64,000 nt of DNA. It comes from Cycloclasticus sp. Lineage in GTDB: Bacteria; Pseudomonadota; Gammaproteobacteria; Methylococcales; Cycloclasticaceae. The first letter of the stretch is position 1. Every line of letters starts with the position of its first letter. A program made the position numbers and the translations under genes. The stretch is from assembly GCA_002733135.1 (NCBI GenBank), contig NVUJ01000004.1:1-64000 (forward strand), written 5' to 3'. The notes under the pieces are model-generated. The model searched no databases, was not told the origin of the DNA, and saw nothing but the letters and a program-made list of their open reading frames with translations. Shown one piece after another: positions 19,333-29,535 of this stretch.

Positions 19333-19572
19333 TTATGTTTCGCCTTTATTTTTTTCTTCTAGCCATAATGACATAAATTTTGTGTTTCTCATTGAGTGAT
19401 GTTTTATATCAAGTGATGCCAAAGGGTACCAATGCCCTGAAATTAAGGCAGTGCATGCATAGGTTAACGACCAACCTTGGGCGCAAAACAACTCCAACAA
19501 ATGTACCATTCGGCGACCGACTGCCGATGATGTTGGCTCAGGCCATAATGCTGCAATAATGAGTGCGTTCAT
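19333..19572 (-). pseudogene. Glycosyltransferase N-terminal remnant
   Basis: A 79-codon frame whose first ~45 residues (MNALIIAALWPEPTSSAVGR, then RMVHLLELFCAQGWSLTYAC) look like the opening of a family of ~400-residue glycosyltransferases. The rest (SLDIKHHSMRN..) does not continue the fold and the frame stops at once. The body of the gene appears deleted. It lies directly upstream of the SDR gene. Alternatively it is a small protein of its own, which I consider less likely. Confidence 0.55.
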
Positions 19573-19610
19573 TTAACTATTTTATATCTAACGGGTTTTA
19601 TCTGCGGATA

Positions 19611-19638
19611 AAAAAAGGGCTGGTAAAACCAGCCCTTT
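19611..19638 (-). terminator. Terminator of fusA2
   Basis: Read on the minus strand: AAAGGGCTGGT, loop TTT, ACCAGCCCTTT, then a T run (complement of A6 at 19611-19616). It lies 22 nt after the EF-G stop. Confidence 0.9.
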
Positions 19639-19660
19639 AACTAAATCATATGTTTTAGTT

Positions 19661-21745
19661 TTATTTTTTCTCGTCACGCTCTTTCGCTTCTTTAATCACT
19701 TCTTCTGCGATGTTTCTAGGGCAAGGCAAGTAATGTACAAATTCCATAGAGAACTGACCACGGCCTGATGTCATCGTACGTAAATCACCAATGTAGCCAA
19801 ACATCTCGCTTAGTGGTACTTCAGCTTTAATGCGTACGCCTGTTGCGCCAGCATCTTGTGATCTAATCATGCCACGGCGACGATTAAGGTCACCAATCAC
19901 ATCACCCACGTGATCATCTGGCGTGAACACGTCAACTTTCATGATAGGTTCCATGATTTGCGCGCCAGCTTTAGGCATTGATTGACGGTACGCGCCATTC
20001 GCTGCTAATTCAAACGCAACGGCTGATGAATCAACCGCATGGAAACCACCGTCCAACAAGGTCACTTTTACGTCTACGCAAGGATAGCCAGCAAGAACAC
20101 CTTTAGCCATTTGCTTTTTGAAGCCTTTTTCAACAGCAGGCCAGTATTCACGAGGCACGTTACCACCGGTTACTTTTGATTCGAAGCTATAGCCTTCACC
20201 TGTTTCTGCTGGTTCCAAAATGTAATCAATTTTACCAAATTGACCAGAACCACCTGATTGCTTCTTATGTGTGTAGCTATCTTCTAGACGTTTAGTAATT
20301 GTTTCACGGTAAGCCACTTGAGGTTTGCCAACGCTTACGTCAACGCCATGTGTACGCTTCAAGATATCGATCTTAATGTCTAGGTGAAGTTCACCCATGC
20401 CTTTAAGAATCGTTTCACCACTGTCTTCGTCTGTTTCAACGCGGAAAGATGGATCTTCTTTAATCATTTTACCGATCGCGATACCCATTTTTTCTGAACC
20501 GCCTTTATCTTTCGGTGACACAGCAATAGAAATAACTGGATCTGGGAACACCATTGGCTCTAGTGTTGCTGGGTTTTTAGGATCACATAATGTGTGGCCT
20601 GTTTGAACATCTTTCATGCCCACAACGGCAATAATGTCGCCCGCTTGTGCGCCCGTCAGTTCGATACGATCATCCGCTTGCATTTCAACAAGGCGACCAA
20701 TACGTTCTGTTTTACCCGTGAACGTGTTTAAAACTGTATCGCCCTTGTTCATCACGCCTGAATAAATACGAATAAAGGTTAACGCACCAAAACGATCATC
20801 CATAATCTTAAATGCCAATGCACGTAAAGGCTTGGTTGGGTCTACAATCGCGAACTCACCTGTTTCGTTGCCTTCATCATCTGTTTCTGGCTGTGGGTTA
20901 ACTTCCATTGGGTTTGGCAAGTAATCAACAACCGCATCCAATACCAATTGAATACCTTTATTTTTAAAGGCAGAACCACATAACGTTGGGAAGAAATCAA
21001 GTGCAATCGTTCCTTTACGGATACAACGCTTAAGGTCTTCAATCGAAGGTTCTTCGCCTTCAAGGTATGACTCCATCAAGTCATCATCTTGTTCAACGGC
21101 CATTTCGATAAGCCTCTCGCGATACTCTTCTACTTTGTCCAACATGTCTGCAGGCGGCTCGCCAACGGTGAAGTTTTCAGGCAAGCCTGTATCGTCCCAA
21201 ATGTGAGCTTTGCGTGTTAACAAATCAACCACGCCAATAAAGTCGTCTTCGATACCGATGGGTAACACCATGATTAAAGGGTTCGCATCAAGCACGCTTT
21301 TAACCTGGTCCGTTACACGGTAAAAGTCTGCACCCATGCGGTCCATTTTATTTACAAAAATAACACGGGCTACGCCTGATTCATTCGCATACCGCCAGTT
21401 AGTTTCTGACTGAGGCTCAACGCCGCCAGAACCACAAAATACGCCCACGCCGCCATCTAGTACTTTTAATGAACGATACACTTCGATGGTGAAATCAACG
21501 TGTCCCGGTGTGTCAATAATGTTCATGCGATGACCATCCCATTCGCATGAAACCGCAGCAGACTGAATGGTTATTCCACGTTCGGCTTCTTGCTCCATAA
21601 AGTCGGTTGTTGCTTCACCATCGTGAACCTCGCCTGTTTTATGGATTTTGCCTGTTAATTTCAGGATACGTTCTGTTGTTGTGGTTTTACCCGCATCAAC
21701 GTGAGCGAAGATACCTATGTTTCTATATTTGCTTAAGTCAGTCAT
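19661..21745 (-). CDS. fusA2: Elongation factor G, second-type (FusA2-like)
   Basis: A 694-residue translational GTPase with G1 [11 protein letters not shown], switch [12 protein letters not shown]3 DTPGHVDF, G4 NKMD and domains II-V complete. The opening [20 protein letters not shown] and [11 protein letters not shown] match the second EF-G found in Vibrio and relatives rather than the EF-G of the str operon. It also stands alone, with no rpsL, rpsG or tuf nearby. It probably acts in translocation or ribosome recycling as an alternative EF-G. A main fusA is expected elsewhere in the genome (inference). The 214 bp upstream (21746-21959) hold no recognised feature. Confidence 0.9.
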   Translation of the reverse strand: MTDLSKYRNIGIFAHVDAGKTTTTERILKLTGKIHKTGEVHDGEATTDFMEQEAERGITIQSAAVSCEWDGHRMNIIDTPGHVDFTIEVYRSLKVLDGGVGVFCGSGGVEPQSETNWRYANESGVARVIFVNKMDRMGADFYRVTDQVKSVLDANPLIMVLPIGIEDDFIGVVDLLTRKAHIWDDTGLPENFTVGEPPADMLDKVEEYRERLIEMAVEQDDDLMESYLEGEEPSIEDLKRCIRKGTIALDFFPTLCGSAFKNKGIQLVLDAVVDYLPNPMEVNPQPETDDEGNETGEFAIVDPTKPLRALAFKIMDDRFGALTFIRIYSGVMNKGDTVLNTFTGKTERIGRLVEMQADDRIELTGAQAGDIIAVVGMKDVQTGHTLCDPKNPATLEPMVFPDPVISIAVSPKDKGGSEKMGIAIGKMIKEDPSFRVETDEDSGETILKGMGELHLDIKIDILKRTHGVDVSVGKPQVAYRETITKRLEDSYTHKKQSGGSGQFGKIDYILEPAETGEGYSFESKVTGGNVPREYWPAVEKGFKKQMAKGVLAGYPCVDVKVTLLDGGFHAVDSSAVAFELAANGAYRQSMPKAGAQIMEPIMKVDVFTPDDHVGDVIGDLNRRRGMIRSQDAGATGVRIKAEVPLSEMFGYIGDLRTMTSGRGQFSMEFVHYLPCPRNIAEEVIKEAKERDEKK

Positions 21746-21959
21746 TTGTCTACTATCTATTTTTAGTTAATCAATATGGGAACGTAATGCAGGAATTATT
21801 ATTCCAACAGCTATGCAAAACGAATGGTTAAATCAGAACCCACCATTATATCAGCTATCAATTTAGATATATAGCGCAGAGTTTGCCCTCCACTAAATTA
21901 ATACTCTTGGATGGTACGGCACCTATAAGTATTGAACGTTGGGGGCTGTTAAACCACGC

Positions 21960-22583
21960 TTAAGAAAACTCACTTTCTTTCGCAACCACTCGCTTAAACG
22001 CTGGGCGCTCAAACATCCTGTCGCGGTAAGCATCTAACACGTCAGAACCCGATGGGACATTAAACGCATCGGCCCAACGAAGGGTATGCGCAAATAAAAT
22101 ATCGACCGCGGAGAACGAGTCACCTAAGGCAAATTCTTTACCCTCTAACCAGCGCGACAAAACCTCACAGGCTTTTAAGAACTCCCAATGCGCAACAGGC
22201 AGTATGTCTGCCACGCGCTTATCTTCAGGGAGTACAAACGTGTGCTTACCAACCGTCCAAAGAGGTTGTTCCAATTCGGTTAGTGCGAAATAACTCCATT
22301 CGTCATATCGAGCACGTTCAGACGTACCGGCTTTTGGAACCAAGCCACTGTCTTGGTGTTTATCACCTAAGTAATTTAGGATGGCTGCCGACTCTGTTAA
22401 CACGAAACCATCATCGTCAATGGCCGGCACTTTGCCGTCTGGGTGAATGGATTTGAATTCTGCCGTTTGTCCTTCACCCGCCATTAGGTCAATTTTAATA
22501 AACTCATAGTCCACGCCTAACTCTTCTAACATCCAAACGACGCGGGTACTTCTAGATCTGGGGTATGCATATAACTTAATCAT
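21960..22583 (-). CDS. Glutathione S-transferase family protein
   Basis: A cytosolic GST of about 207 residues. The N-terminal thioredoxin fold carries LYAYPRSRSTRVVWMLEEL (active-site Ser/Arg region, about 4-22), the cis-Pro KVPAIDDD and ESAAILNYLGD. The C-terminal helical domain has FSAVDILFAHTLRW, the conserved N-capping motif. A GAGGAG ribosome site favours the ATG at 22583 over the in-frame GTG 3 nt earlier. It is a single gene; the substrate is unknown. Confidence 0.87.
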   Translation of the reverse strand: MIKLYAYPRSRSTRVVWMLEELGVDYEFIKIDLMAGEGQTAEFKSIHPDGKVPAIDDDGFVLTESAAILNYLGDKHQDSGLVPKAGTSERARYDEWSYFALTELEQPLWTVGKHTFVLPEDKRVADILPVAHWEFLKACEVLSRWLEGKEFALGDSFSAVDILFAHTLRWADAFNVPSGSDVLDAYRDRMFERPAFKRVVAKESEFS

Positions 22584-22650
22584 CACAATCTCCTCATTAA
22601 TAAATTAAAGCGCTTCTGTAAATCATACGCCTATCAATAACGACAGGCAT

Positions 22651-22679
22651 AAAAAAACCCGGACAAGCCGGGTTTTTTT
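22651..22679. terminator. Bidirectional terminator downstream of amt
   Basis: CCCGG / CCGGG stem with loop ACAAG, flanked by A7 and T7. It lies 18 nt after the amt stop on the minus strand. Confidence 0.9.
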
Positions 22680-22697
22680 GAAATGCAGGCATCTAAA

Positions 22698-23999
22698 TTA
22701 CAAGTTATAGCCAGACTCCTCGTGCGATACTACATCGAGCCCTTGTTGTTCAGCTTCTTCATCGACTCGCAAGCCGCCTGTTAGCATGCCGACTACTTTC
22801 AGAATAACGAAGGTAGCAACAGCTGTATAAGCAACCACAGCCAGAACGCCAATAGCTTGAATTGAGAATTGACCGCCAATTGATAAAATACCATCGGCAA
22901 AACCGTAGCCACTAAATAAACCTAACTCAGTCGAGGCAAAAACAGCGACGGCTAGTGTGCCTAATATTCCGCCCACGCCATGCACTGGAAATACATCAAG
23001 TGAGTCATCAATTTTCAGTACTCGCTTGATATATTGTGTCGCGTTAAAGCAAACAAAACCTGCCAACAGACCGATAATTAATGCGCCGCCTGGACCAACA
23101 AAGCCAGATGCTGGCGTAATAGTACCTAAACCAGCCACCATGCCTGTGACCGCACCCAACGCACTTGGCTTACCAAATTTTTTCCATTCGATAACCATCC
23201 AAGTAAACGCACCCATAGACGCTGAAATATGCGTGACAAGAATAGCCATTGCAGCATCACCATTAGCCGCAAGAGCGCTACCGCCGTTAAAACCAAACCA
23301 ACCGACCCACAACATGCCGGCACCTGCAATCGTCATGGTTAAGTTATGCGGGGGCATCGGTGTTGTGGGAAAACCTTTCCTCGGGCCTAACACCATGGCT
23401 GCCACTAACGCAGCAACACCTGCTGTAATGTGTACAACGAGTCCGCCGGCAAAATCATAAACACCCATTGAGCCTAGCCAGCCACCACCCCACACCCAAT
23501 GGGTGATAGGTGCGTAAACCACTAGCAGCCAAATACCACTGAACAACAACATCGCAGAGAATTTCATGCGTTCTGCGAAACCACCCACAATCAGCGCGGG
23601 TGTAATAATCGCAAACGTCATTTGGAACATCGCAAACAACGATTCAGGGATATCGCCGGATAAGGTGTCGCGATCAACGCCGGATAACATGATTTTTGAG
23701 AAATCACCAATCCAAGCATTGCCTTCACCAAAAGCTAAGCTGTAACCCACGACGAACCATAAAATCGAGGCCACGCAGGTAATCGAAAAACATTGCATAA
23801 ACACTGACAGAACGTTTTTACTTCTTACCAATCCTGCGTAAAACATCGAGAGGCCTGGTATTGTCATAAACAACACCAATGCCGTTGAGGTTAAAATCCA
23901 CGCGGTATTCGCGCCATTCAATTCATCTGCAAATGCCAAGCTAGGCAGTAATAGCAAGCCTAACAAAAGGCCTAGTTTTTTTATTGTTATTGTATTCAT
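22698..23999 (-). CDS. amt: Ammonium transporter Amt
   Basis: A 433-residue protein with a cleavable signal peptide (LLLPSLAFAD, about 16-25) and 11 membrane helices, as usual for AmtB trimers. Landmarks include AGLVRSKNVLS, the structural Asp in YDFAGGLVVHITAG, and DVFPVHGVGGILG with the central pore His. It imports ammonium when nitrogen is scarce. The start codon directly abuts the glnK stop (no gap), the standard glnK-amt arrangement, so PII blocks the channel when nitrogen is ample. Confidence 0.95.
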   Translation of the reverse strand: MNTITIKKLGLLLGLLLLPSLAFADELNGANTAWILTSTALVLFMTIPGLSMFYAGLVRSKNVLSVFMQCFSITCVASILWFVVGYSLAFGEGNAWIGDFSKIMLSGVDRDTLSGDIPESLFAMFQMTFAIITPALIVGGFAERMKFSAMLLFSGIWLLVVYAPITHWVWGGGWLGSMGVYDFAGGLVVHITAGVAALVAAMVLGPRKGFPTTPMPPHNLTMTIAGAGMLWVGWFGFNGGSALAANGDAAMAILVTHISASMGAFTWMVIEWKKFGKPSALGAVTGMVAGLGTITPASGFVGPGGALIIGLLAGFVCFNATQYIKRVLKIDDSLDVFPVHGVGGILGTLAVAVFASTELGLFSGYGFADGILSIGGQFSIQAIGVLAVVAYTAVATFVILKVVGMLTGGLRVDEEAEQQGLDVVSHEESGYNL

Positions 24000-24395
<396 letters not shown>

Positions 24396-24422
24396 TCAAC
24401 AACTTTGACGAAATCAAAGATG

Positions 24423-24439
24423 AAAAAAAAGGGGGGGGG
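24423..24439. repeat. Homopolymer tract A8-G9
   Basis: Eight A followed by nine G in the intergenic space between glnK (24338) and the outer-membrane protein stop (24477). It is the longest homopolymer pair I noticed in the window and is prone to slippage. It sits upstream of glnK and could alter promoter spacing. Confidence 0.8.
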
Positions 24440-24476
24440 TAGTCTAAGAATTTGCGAATAGGGCGACGTATTCTTT

Positions 24477-25676
24477 CTAAAAATGTCGCGCTAACTCAAG
24501 CTGTATAACATCATCGTGATGTACCGTGAATAGCGGCTTGTTAGATTCAACGTTTGAAATAAACCGGCCCTCAACACTAAGCACCCATGACTCACCCACC
24601 CGACGACTGGCCTCTATACTATAGAATCGCGCATTTGTTTTAATATCACTGATGATACCAAACAGAAGCTCACTGGACGCCGCATCATTCATCGCAAGGC
24701 GAGCCCCCACAAAGAGGTCATTATCAAACGCTACCAATGCGCTATCGTCGCGATCATCATACAAATATTCAGCAATAACGCCCAAGTCGGCATTTGAATC
24801 CATCACGCCTACAAAGGTATATTCGAAGCCGCCCGTTAACGCGTTAAAGGTTTCACCCTGACCACTACGATGAATCACCTCCAATTTCCACAACCATTCA
24901 TCCAGCGTTGCTTGCACGTCGATACCTGTTTGATGAATAACATCATAAAAAGGCGTTAACACAAGTCCGTTGGGTGGCATTGAAGGAATCAACCGAGGCT
25001 CACGACTGGTGCCGTAAAAGTGCGACAAGCCGACATCCCAGTCGTCGAAGGTTTGCGTCCAACGAACAGCCAAGTCAACGCGCTTATCTTTAGCAGCCGA
25101 CTCATATTCGGTATGATCGTCCACCGCAGGAATTGACCTAAAACGGCCACTATCGCCAGCAAAAGTGCGCTCTCTAAAACCAGGGAGCACGAACAACTCC
25201 ACCACGCCCCAGTCCTTGATTAACGTTAAGTTAACCATTGGCTGGCCTAACTTGTCTTCGCCATCAATATTCTCAACCAAGTCACTCTGATTAATAATAT
25301 CAACTAAATGTTGTGACTCCGTCACACCCCAAAATACCTTGCCAACGCCCAACTTCAACTCCCAGTCATAGGCAACGTGCGTCCATATCAATTCACGAAT
25401 ATCAACGTGAGATCGTTCTTCATCGTGCTCATCCCACCTAAAGAATGAGGTGAATAGCAGGCTATCTTTATCATCATTCCAACTGTGGTAGAACTCAGGT
25501 TCCGCAGCAAAAGCAAGGTTACTATTTTCTTGTTGCTTAACATCCAGCGGCGATTGAGTAAAAACACGGTATTCGCCAGCAACATAGCCAGACCATTCTG
25601 CCGCAACCAACTGCGTGCTTAATAATACACAGGCAAACGCGCACGCTATTAGCTGACAACTTTTTACTTTAAACAC
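24477..25676 (-). CDS. Outer-membrane beta-barrel protein of an MMPL/LolA-like locus
   Basis: A 399-residue protein with a signal peptide (FACVLLSTQLVAAEW, cleavage near 26) and many alternating amphipathic strands rich in Trp/Tyr, ending ...LELARHF with the aromatic residue typical of barrel insertion. No enzyme motif is present. It is the last gene of the tetR-MMPL-LolA-like-barrel series, 24 nt after the LolA-like gene, so it probably forms the outer-membrane exit or acceptor of that pathway (inference). Confidence 0.75.
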   Translation of the reverse strand: MFKVKSCQLIACAFACVLLSTQLVAAEWSGYVAGEYRVFTQSPLDVKQQENSNLAFAAEPEFYHSWNDDKDSLLFTSFFRWDEHDEERSHVDIRELIWTHVAYDWELKLGVGKVFWGVTESQHLVDIINQSDLVENIDGEDKLGQPMVNLTLIKDWGVVELFVLPGFRERTFAGDSGRFRSIPAVDDHTEYESAAKDKRVDLAVRWTQTFDDWDVGLSHFYGTSREPRLIPSMPPNGLVLTPFYDVIHQTGIDVQATLDEWLWKLEVIHRSGQGETFNALTGGFEYTFVGVMDSNADLGVIAEYLYDDRDDSALVAFDNDLFVGARLAMNDAASSELLFGIISDIKTNARFYSIEASRRVGESWVLSVEGRFISNVESNKPLFTVHHDDVIQLELARHF

Positions 25677-25700
25677 TGTTCGATCTCTCTTTATTGGAGC

Positions 25701-26477
25701 TTAACGCGCTCTCTTTAAACTGCTTTTATCAAAGTCCCTTTTGGTCAACCCAGTTTTAAATTGGTAATCCGAAAAGTCTAATCGCGTTTCTTTTTTAGTC
25801 TGGTGATTCGTCATCACCATCACATTGGGGCGCCAGTATTGCCCAAGGTACTGTTGATAATCAGACACCGACATGGTTTTTAGTAAACTGTTCTTACGGT
25901 CATAGTAAACAATCTTCAGCGGCTGGTATTTTTCTTTACTGATCCAAACAACGGATCGCGTGTAACCTGAATATTTATACTTAGGCCGCACTTCAATAAC
26001 AAACGCGTCTTCGCCATTAACAGGTTCATCTTTTATATATAAATACGAGTACTTTTCAACTTCACGTGACGACAAGTCTTCAAACGCAAATTCGCTGCCC
26101 ATAAACGGGCCAGATTTATTTTTTGATGAAATGCGTTTAACACGCTTTAATGCTGGCAAATACAGCCATTGATCATCCGCATCCAATATATGCGTGAATG
26201 ACAAAAATGCCGTGCCTTTAATATCAGCCGGCTTATCAAAAATAGTCAGGCCTTTATCACCATCACCCGTCATTTCTAAGGTTTTAGAACGCATTTCACG
26301 AACGCTTTCATCACCATTTGCATTCTTTAGCGTCATGGTCATTTTTGATGCTACATCACCAAAGCCGTTATCACGTTTATCCGCTTTAACGGCTATTTCA
26401 AGTCCCTTTTCTTCAGGGGTTTGTGCATACGCAAAGGCGCTGCATAGTACTAAAAACAATAATCCTAACTTTTTCAT
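25701..26477 (-). CDS. LolA-like periplasmic outer-membrane lipoprotein-sorting family protein
   Basis: A 258-residue protein with a signal peptide (LLFLVLCSAFAYA, cleavage near 19) and a LolA/LppX-type half-barrel pattern: KMTMTLKNANGDE, KALLP-like DQWLYLPALKRVKRIS, FMGSEFAFEDL, WISKEKYQPLKIVYYDRK. Such proteins carry lipophilic molecules across the periplasm. Its start overlaps the MMPL exporter stop by 4 nt (ATGA), so it is translationally coupled and probably receives the exporter's cargo. Confidence 0.82.
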   Translation of the reverse strand: MKKLGLLFLVLCSAFAYAQTPEEKGLEIAVKADKRDNGFGDVASKMTMTLKNANGDESVREMRSKTLEMTGDGDKGLTIFDKPADIKGTAFLSFTHILDADDQWLYLPALKRVKRISSKNKSGPFMGSEFAFEDLSSREVEKYSYLYIKDEPVNGEDAFVIEVRPKYKYSGYTRSVVWISKEKYQPLKIVYYDRKNSLLKTMSVSDYQQYLGQYWRPNVMVMTNHQTKKETRLDFSDYQFKTGLTKRDFDKSSLKRAR

Positions 26478-28771
26478 TTTTCGTCCTTATCAAATTTTAA
26501 TAACAGTACGGGTAACAATAAGAAATCTACAAATAGCGCCGCAGCGATAATCCACGTCGTTAATTTCGCCATATCTGAGTTAAGCGCAAACGGTGACATC
26601 ATTAACACCACAAAGCCCACGGTTAACACAATTGAGCTAACCACTAGCGCCTTGCCTACATGTGTATACGCATAGGTAATCGCTCTTTCCGTGCTGTAGC
26701 CTTTTTCACGTTTTGCGCGTAAATATTTACTTAAAAAATGCACGGTATCATCCACCACAATGCCCAAGGTCATACTCACCACAATGGCTAATGCCATATT
26801 GACCTGTACGTATACCAGCCCCCAAATACCAAAGCCGATAATCACAGGCACAAGGTTTGGCACCAAGCTAATCACACCGATTTTTAGTGAACGTAAGGCA
26901 AATATTAAAATAATCGATATGAGGAACAACGCCAATATTGATCCTTTCAACATGCCGTTAATATTTTTTTCGGAGATATGCGCAAACATCATCATAGGCC
27001 CCGTACCTGGCGCCTGCATATACGGCGGTACATTAGCTTTTAACCACAACTGAATTCGCCCTTCGTAATCCAACAGTTCTACATTGCTCATTTCTTTCAC
27101 TGTAATAAACAATCGGGTGGCGGATTTATCAACATTCACTTGGTTGTTCAGGTCTAAACCATAAGGTAGGGACATTTCGTACAACAATAAATATTGCGCC
27201 GCCAACTCCCGACTTTCAGGCAAGATGTACCAGTTGGGATCATCGCCGTGCATGTTTTTATTTAAGCGCCGCATTGTGTCCGTTAACACGTACACATTGA
27301 TCGTTTCTGGCTGTTGTTTAAGCCACTGCGACAAATTATCTAGGTTCTTTAAATAGCTAGGCTCACTGATGCCACCTTTACCTTCGGCCGGCACAGAATA
27401 AACCAACTGATACAAACCACCCAATGTGCTAGCCGCAAAGTCCGAGTCCGTTCTAAATTGTATCGACTCATCAAAGTATTTTAGGAACTGTTCTTCTGCT
27501 CTGTTTTGCGTAACGAAGTAACCCGACACCAACACAAGAGCGGCCATTCCCACCAATATGAAGTTTTGATTTTTTATAACAAAGCTGGAGAAATGTGCCA
27601 ATTTTTCAACATCACTGTCCTCTTGATAGGTTACTTTAACCGGCAAATAACTCATGACCGCAGGCAAAAAAGTTAGAGACAAACACAGCGACACGAACAC
27701 ACCAATGGCAACAATATTACCTAAATCATTAAAAGGCGGCACTTCACTAAAGTTCATGCCTAAAAAGCCAATCATCGTCGTCACGCTGGTTAAGAAAATA
27801 GGCTGCAAATTAAGGCGTATACTTTCTGACAGCGCCTTTCCTTGCGGCACTTTATGTTCCATGCTGAATATAAAGGACACCAAAATATGGATGCTGTTTG
27901 CCACCGCCAACACCATAATCATTTGCGTTGAGGGCACCGATGCAGGCGATAACTGAATCCCAATATGGCCTGCCATACCAAGCGCTGCTATATCAGAAAA
28001 GATAATGACAAGCATCACACCAAAGACGGCACTTGGGCTTTTCAATAAAAAGAACATGAACATCATCATCAGTACAAAACTGATCGGGACTAGCGTCATC
28101 ACATCGCCTTCACCCGCTTCAATGAAAGACGTGTTCAAAAACGAAACTCCTGTGACATAAAAGCGCACACCGGGGTATTTCGCTTCGTAGTCTTTAATCA
28201 GTTGGCGCGTTGTATCGACAACCTCTTTCAGTTCCTTTCCAGCGTCTAATTTTGGATACTCCAGCACAATATTTAGCGCTGTGACACGACCATCTTCCGA
28301 CACCATGCGCTTAAACAACAAAGGGTCACTTAAAGCTACTTTTTTAATTCGCTGAATATCGCTCGCAGTTAATTCACTGGCTCCCTCATACAAATCTTCA
28401 ACGATTAAGTCATCCTCTTCTGCATACGTATTTTGGAAGTTCTGCAGGGAGTCAACGCGTCTAGAATATGGCATTTGCCACGCTTCTTGCGTCATGTCTT
28501 CAATTAACCCTAATACCGCTGGTTGAAACACATCGCCCTCGTTAGGCGCGATAACAATAAAGACGTTATCCGACTTGGTGTAAGTATTTTCTACTTGATT
28601 AAAGGCAATTAACTCGGGATTATCTTCACCAAAAAATGCACGATAATCGTTATTAAAGCCCAGATGGCGCAAACCACTAGCCGCCGCACCGACCAGTATA
28701 ATGCTCAAAAAGATAACAATGACCCGATGCTCAATCACCCATTCACTAAAAAACCGTTCCATTCTGTGCAC
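26474..28771 (-). CDS. MMPL/RND-family exporter
   Basis: A large membrane protein (about 765 residues) with the RND-superfamily two-fold plan: TM1, a periplasmic domain, five helices, TM7, a second periplasmic domain and five helices. GIVVDDTVHFLSKYLRA in the second half is the SSD/MMPL signature with the proton-relay Asp pair. The longest frame opens at 28795 inside the TetR gene. A GTG at 28771 with AAGGA 6 nt before it, right after the TetR stop, is the better start; ATG 28762 (MERFFSEW) is also possible. The cargo is probably a lipid or hydrophobic compound (inference). Confidence 0.87.
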   Translation of the reverse strand: MHRMERFFSEWVIEHRVIVIFLSIILVGAAASGLRHLGFNNDYRAFFGEDNPELIAFNQVENTYTKSDNVFIVIAPNEGDVFQPAVLGLIEDMTQEAWQMPYSRRVDSLQNFQNTYAEEDDLIVEDLYEGASELTASDIQRIKKVALSDPLLFKRMVSEDGRVTALNIVLEYPKLDAGKELKEVVDTTRQLIKDYEAKYPGVRFYVTGVSFLNTSFIEAGEGDVMTLVPISFVLMMMFMFFLLKSPSAVFGVMLVIIFSDIAALGMAGHIGIQLSPASVPSTQMIMVLAVANSIHILVSFIFSMEHKVPQGKALSESIRLNLQPIFLTSVTTMIGFLGMNFSEVPPFNDLGNIVAIGVFVSLCLSLTFLPAVMSYLPVKVTYQEDSDVEKLAHFSSFVIKNQNFILVGMAALVLVSGYFVTQNRAEEQFLKYFDESIQFRTDSDFAASTLGGLYQLVYSVPAEGKGGISEPSYLKNLDNLSQWLKQQPETINVYVLTDTMRRLNKNMHGDDPNWYILPESRELAAQYLLLYEMSLPYGLDLNNQVNVDKSATRLFITVKEMSNVELLDYEGRIQLWLKANVPPYMQAPGTGPMMMFAHISEKNINGMLKGSILALFLISIILIFALRSLKIGVISLVPNLVPVIIGFGIWGLVYVQVNMALAIVVSMTLGIVVDDTVHFLSKYLRAKREKGYSTERAITYAYTHVGKALVVSSIVLTVGFVVLMMSPFALNSDMAKLTTWIIAAALFVDFLLLPVLLLKFDKDEK

Positions 28772-28772
28772 T

Positions 28773-29381
28773 TTATGTCCTTGGGCGTAAGCCATTGATG
28801 GTTAGATTAACGACGTTATCTAACAAATTCTCTAATTCTTTCAGTGTGTATAGCTGCATAAAAGTGGGTGTCGTGAACATAATCCAAGAAACTAAAATGG
28901 CACGGCCAGCCGTCTCCGTGTCGTCAATATCCCAACCTTCGTTACTTTTTCCAGACTCTAAAATGAGCATAATCAACTCTCGCTCACCCGATATTTTTCG
29001 CTCAACCAACGTCGGGCTATCTGCACACAACGCAACGATAATATCGTTAATAGCGGGGTAGTCTTGCAATTGCTGATAGTTAAAATGCAAAAGTGCTAAC
29101 GCGAAGGCTTTAAGCTGATTAAGGCTAGATCCTTTTGATGTCTTTATCGCCGCTTTCAGAATCTTTTCTTTTTCTACAAAACACCTAATAGCAAACCCTT
29201 CAGCAATATTTAACTTACTAGGGAAGTAACGGTATAAATTAGCGGTGGACATACCTAAATCAACTGCTATTTCAGCCATCGCTGTTTTTTTAAAACCGAC
29301 GGCCTTAAACCGCTTATCAGCAGCATCCAAAATCTTTTCTTTTAACTGGTCCTCTGATAGACCTGCATCAAATCGTTTCAT
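28773..29381 (-). CDS. TetR-family regulator
   Basis: A 202-residue repressor-type protein. The N-terminal HTH has KILDAADKRFKAVGFKKTAM and STANLYRYFPSKLNIAEG (about 15-60), followed by a helical ligand domain. It heads the MMPL / LolA-like / barrel operon and lies 23 nt downstream of a 38-bp perfect palindrome, a likely autoregulatory operator. The ligand is unknown; a substrate of the exporter or of the adjacent aromatic pathway is plausible. Confidence 0.88.
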   Translation of the reverse strand: MKRFDAGLSEDQLKEKILDAADKRFKAVGFKKTAMAEIAVDLGMSTANLYRYFPSKLNIAEGFAIRCFVEKEKILKAAIKTSKGSSLNQLKAFALALLHFNYQQLQDYPAINDIIVALCADSPTLVERKISGERELIMLILESGKSNEGWDIDDTETAGRAILVSWIMFTTPTFMQLYTLKELENLLDNVVNLTINGLRPRT

Positions 29382-29404
29382 CCAGCCATTATAGGTGGAA
29401 TACT

Positions 29405-29442
29405 GTAAATTGTGAATATTTAATTAAATATTCACAATTTAC
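29405..29442. promoter_or_regulatory. 38-bp perfect palindrome, probable TetR operator
   Basis: Half-site GTAAATTGTGAATATTTAA followed immediately by its exact reverse complement, 19+19 bp with no gap. It lies in the 154-bp divergent region between tetR and the broken dioxygenase gene, 23 nt before the tetR start. TetR proteins bind palindromes of 15-30 bp, so this could hold one or two dimers. Confidence 0.75.
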
Positions 29443-29535
29443 TTCTTGCGTGCATCTGCTCATTTTTATCCGCTTAACTGTTGGTAAAGAGTACAAAACT
29501 GGATATGATTGAACGCTAATATTTAGAAGCCAGCT

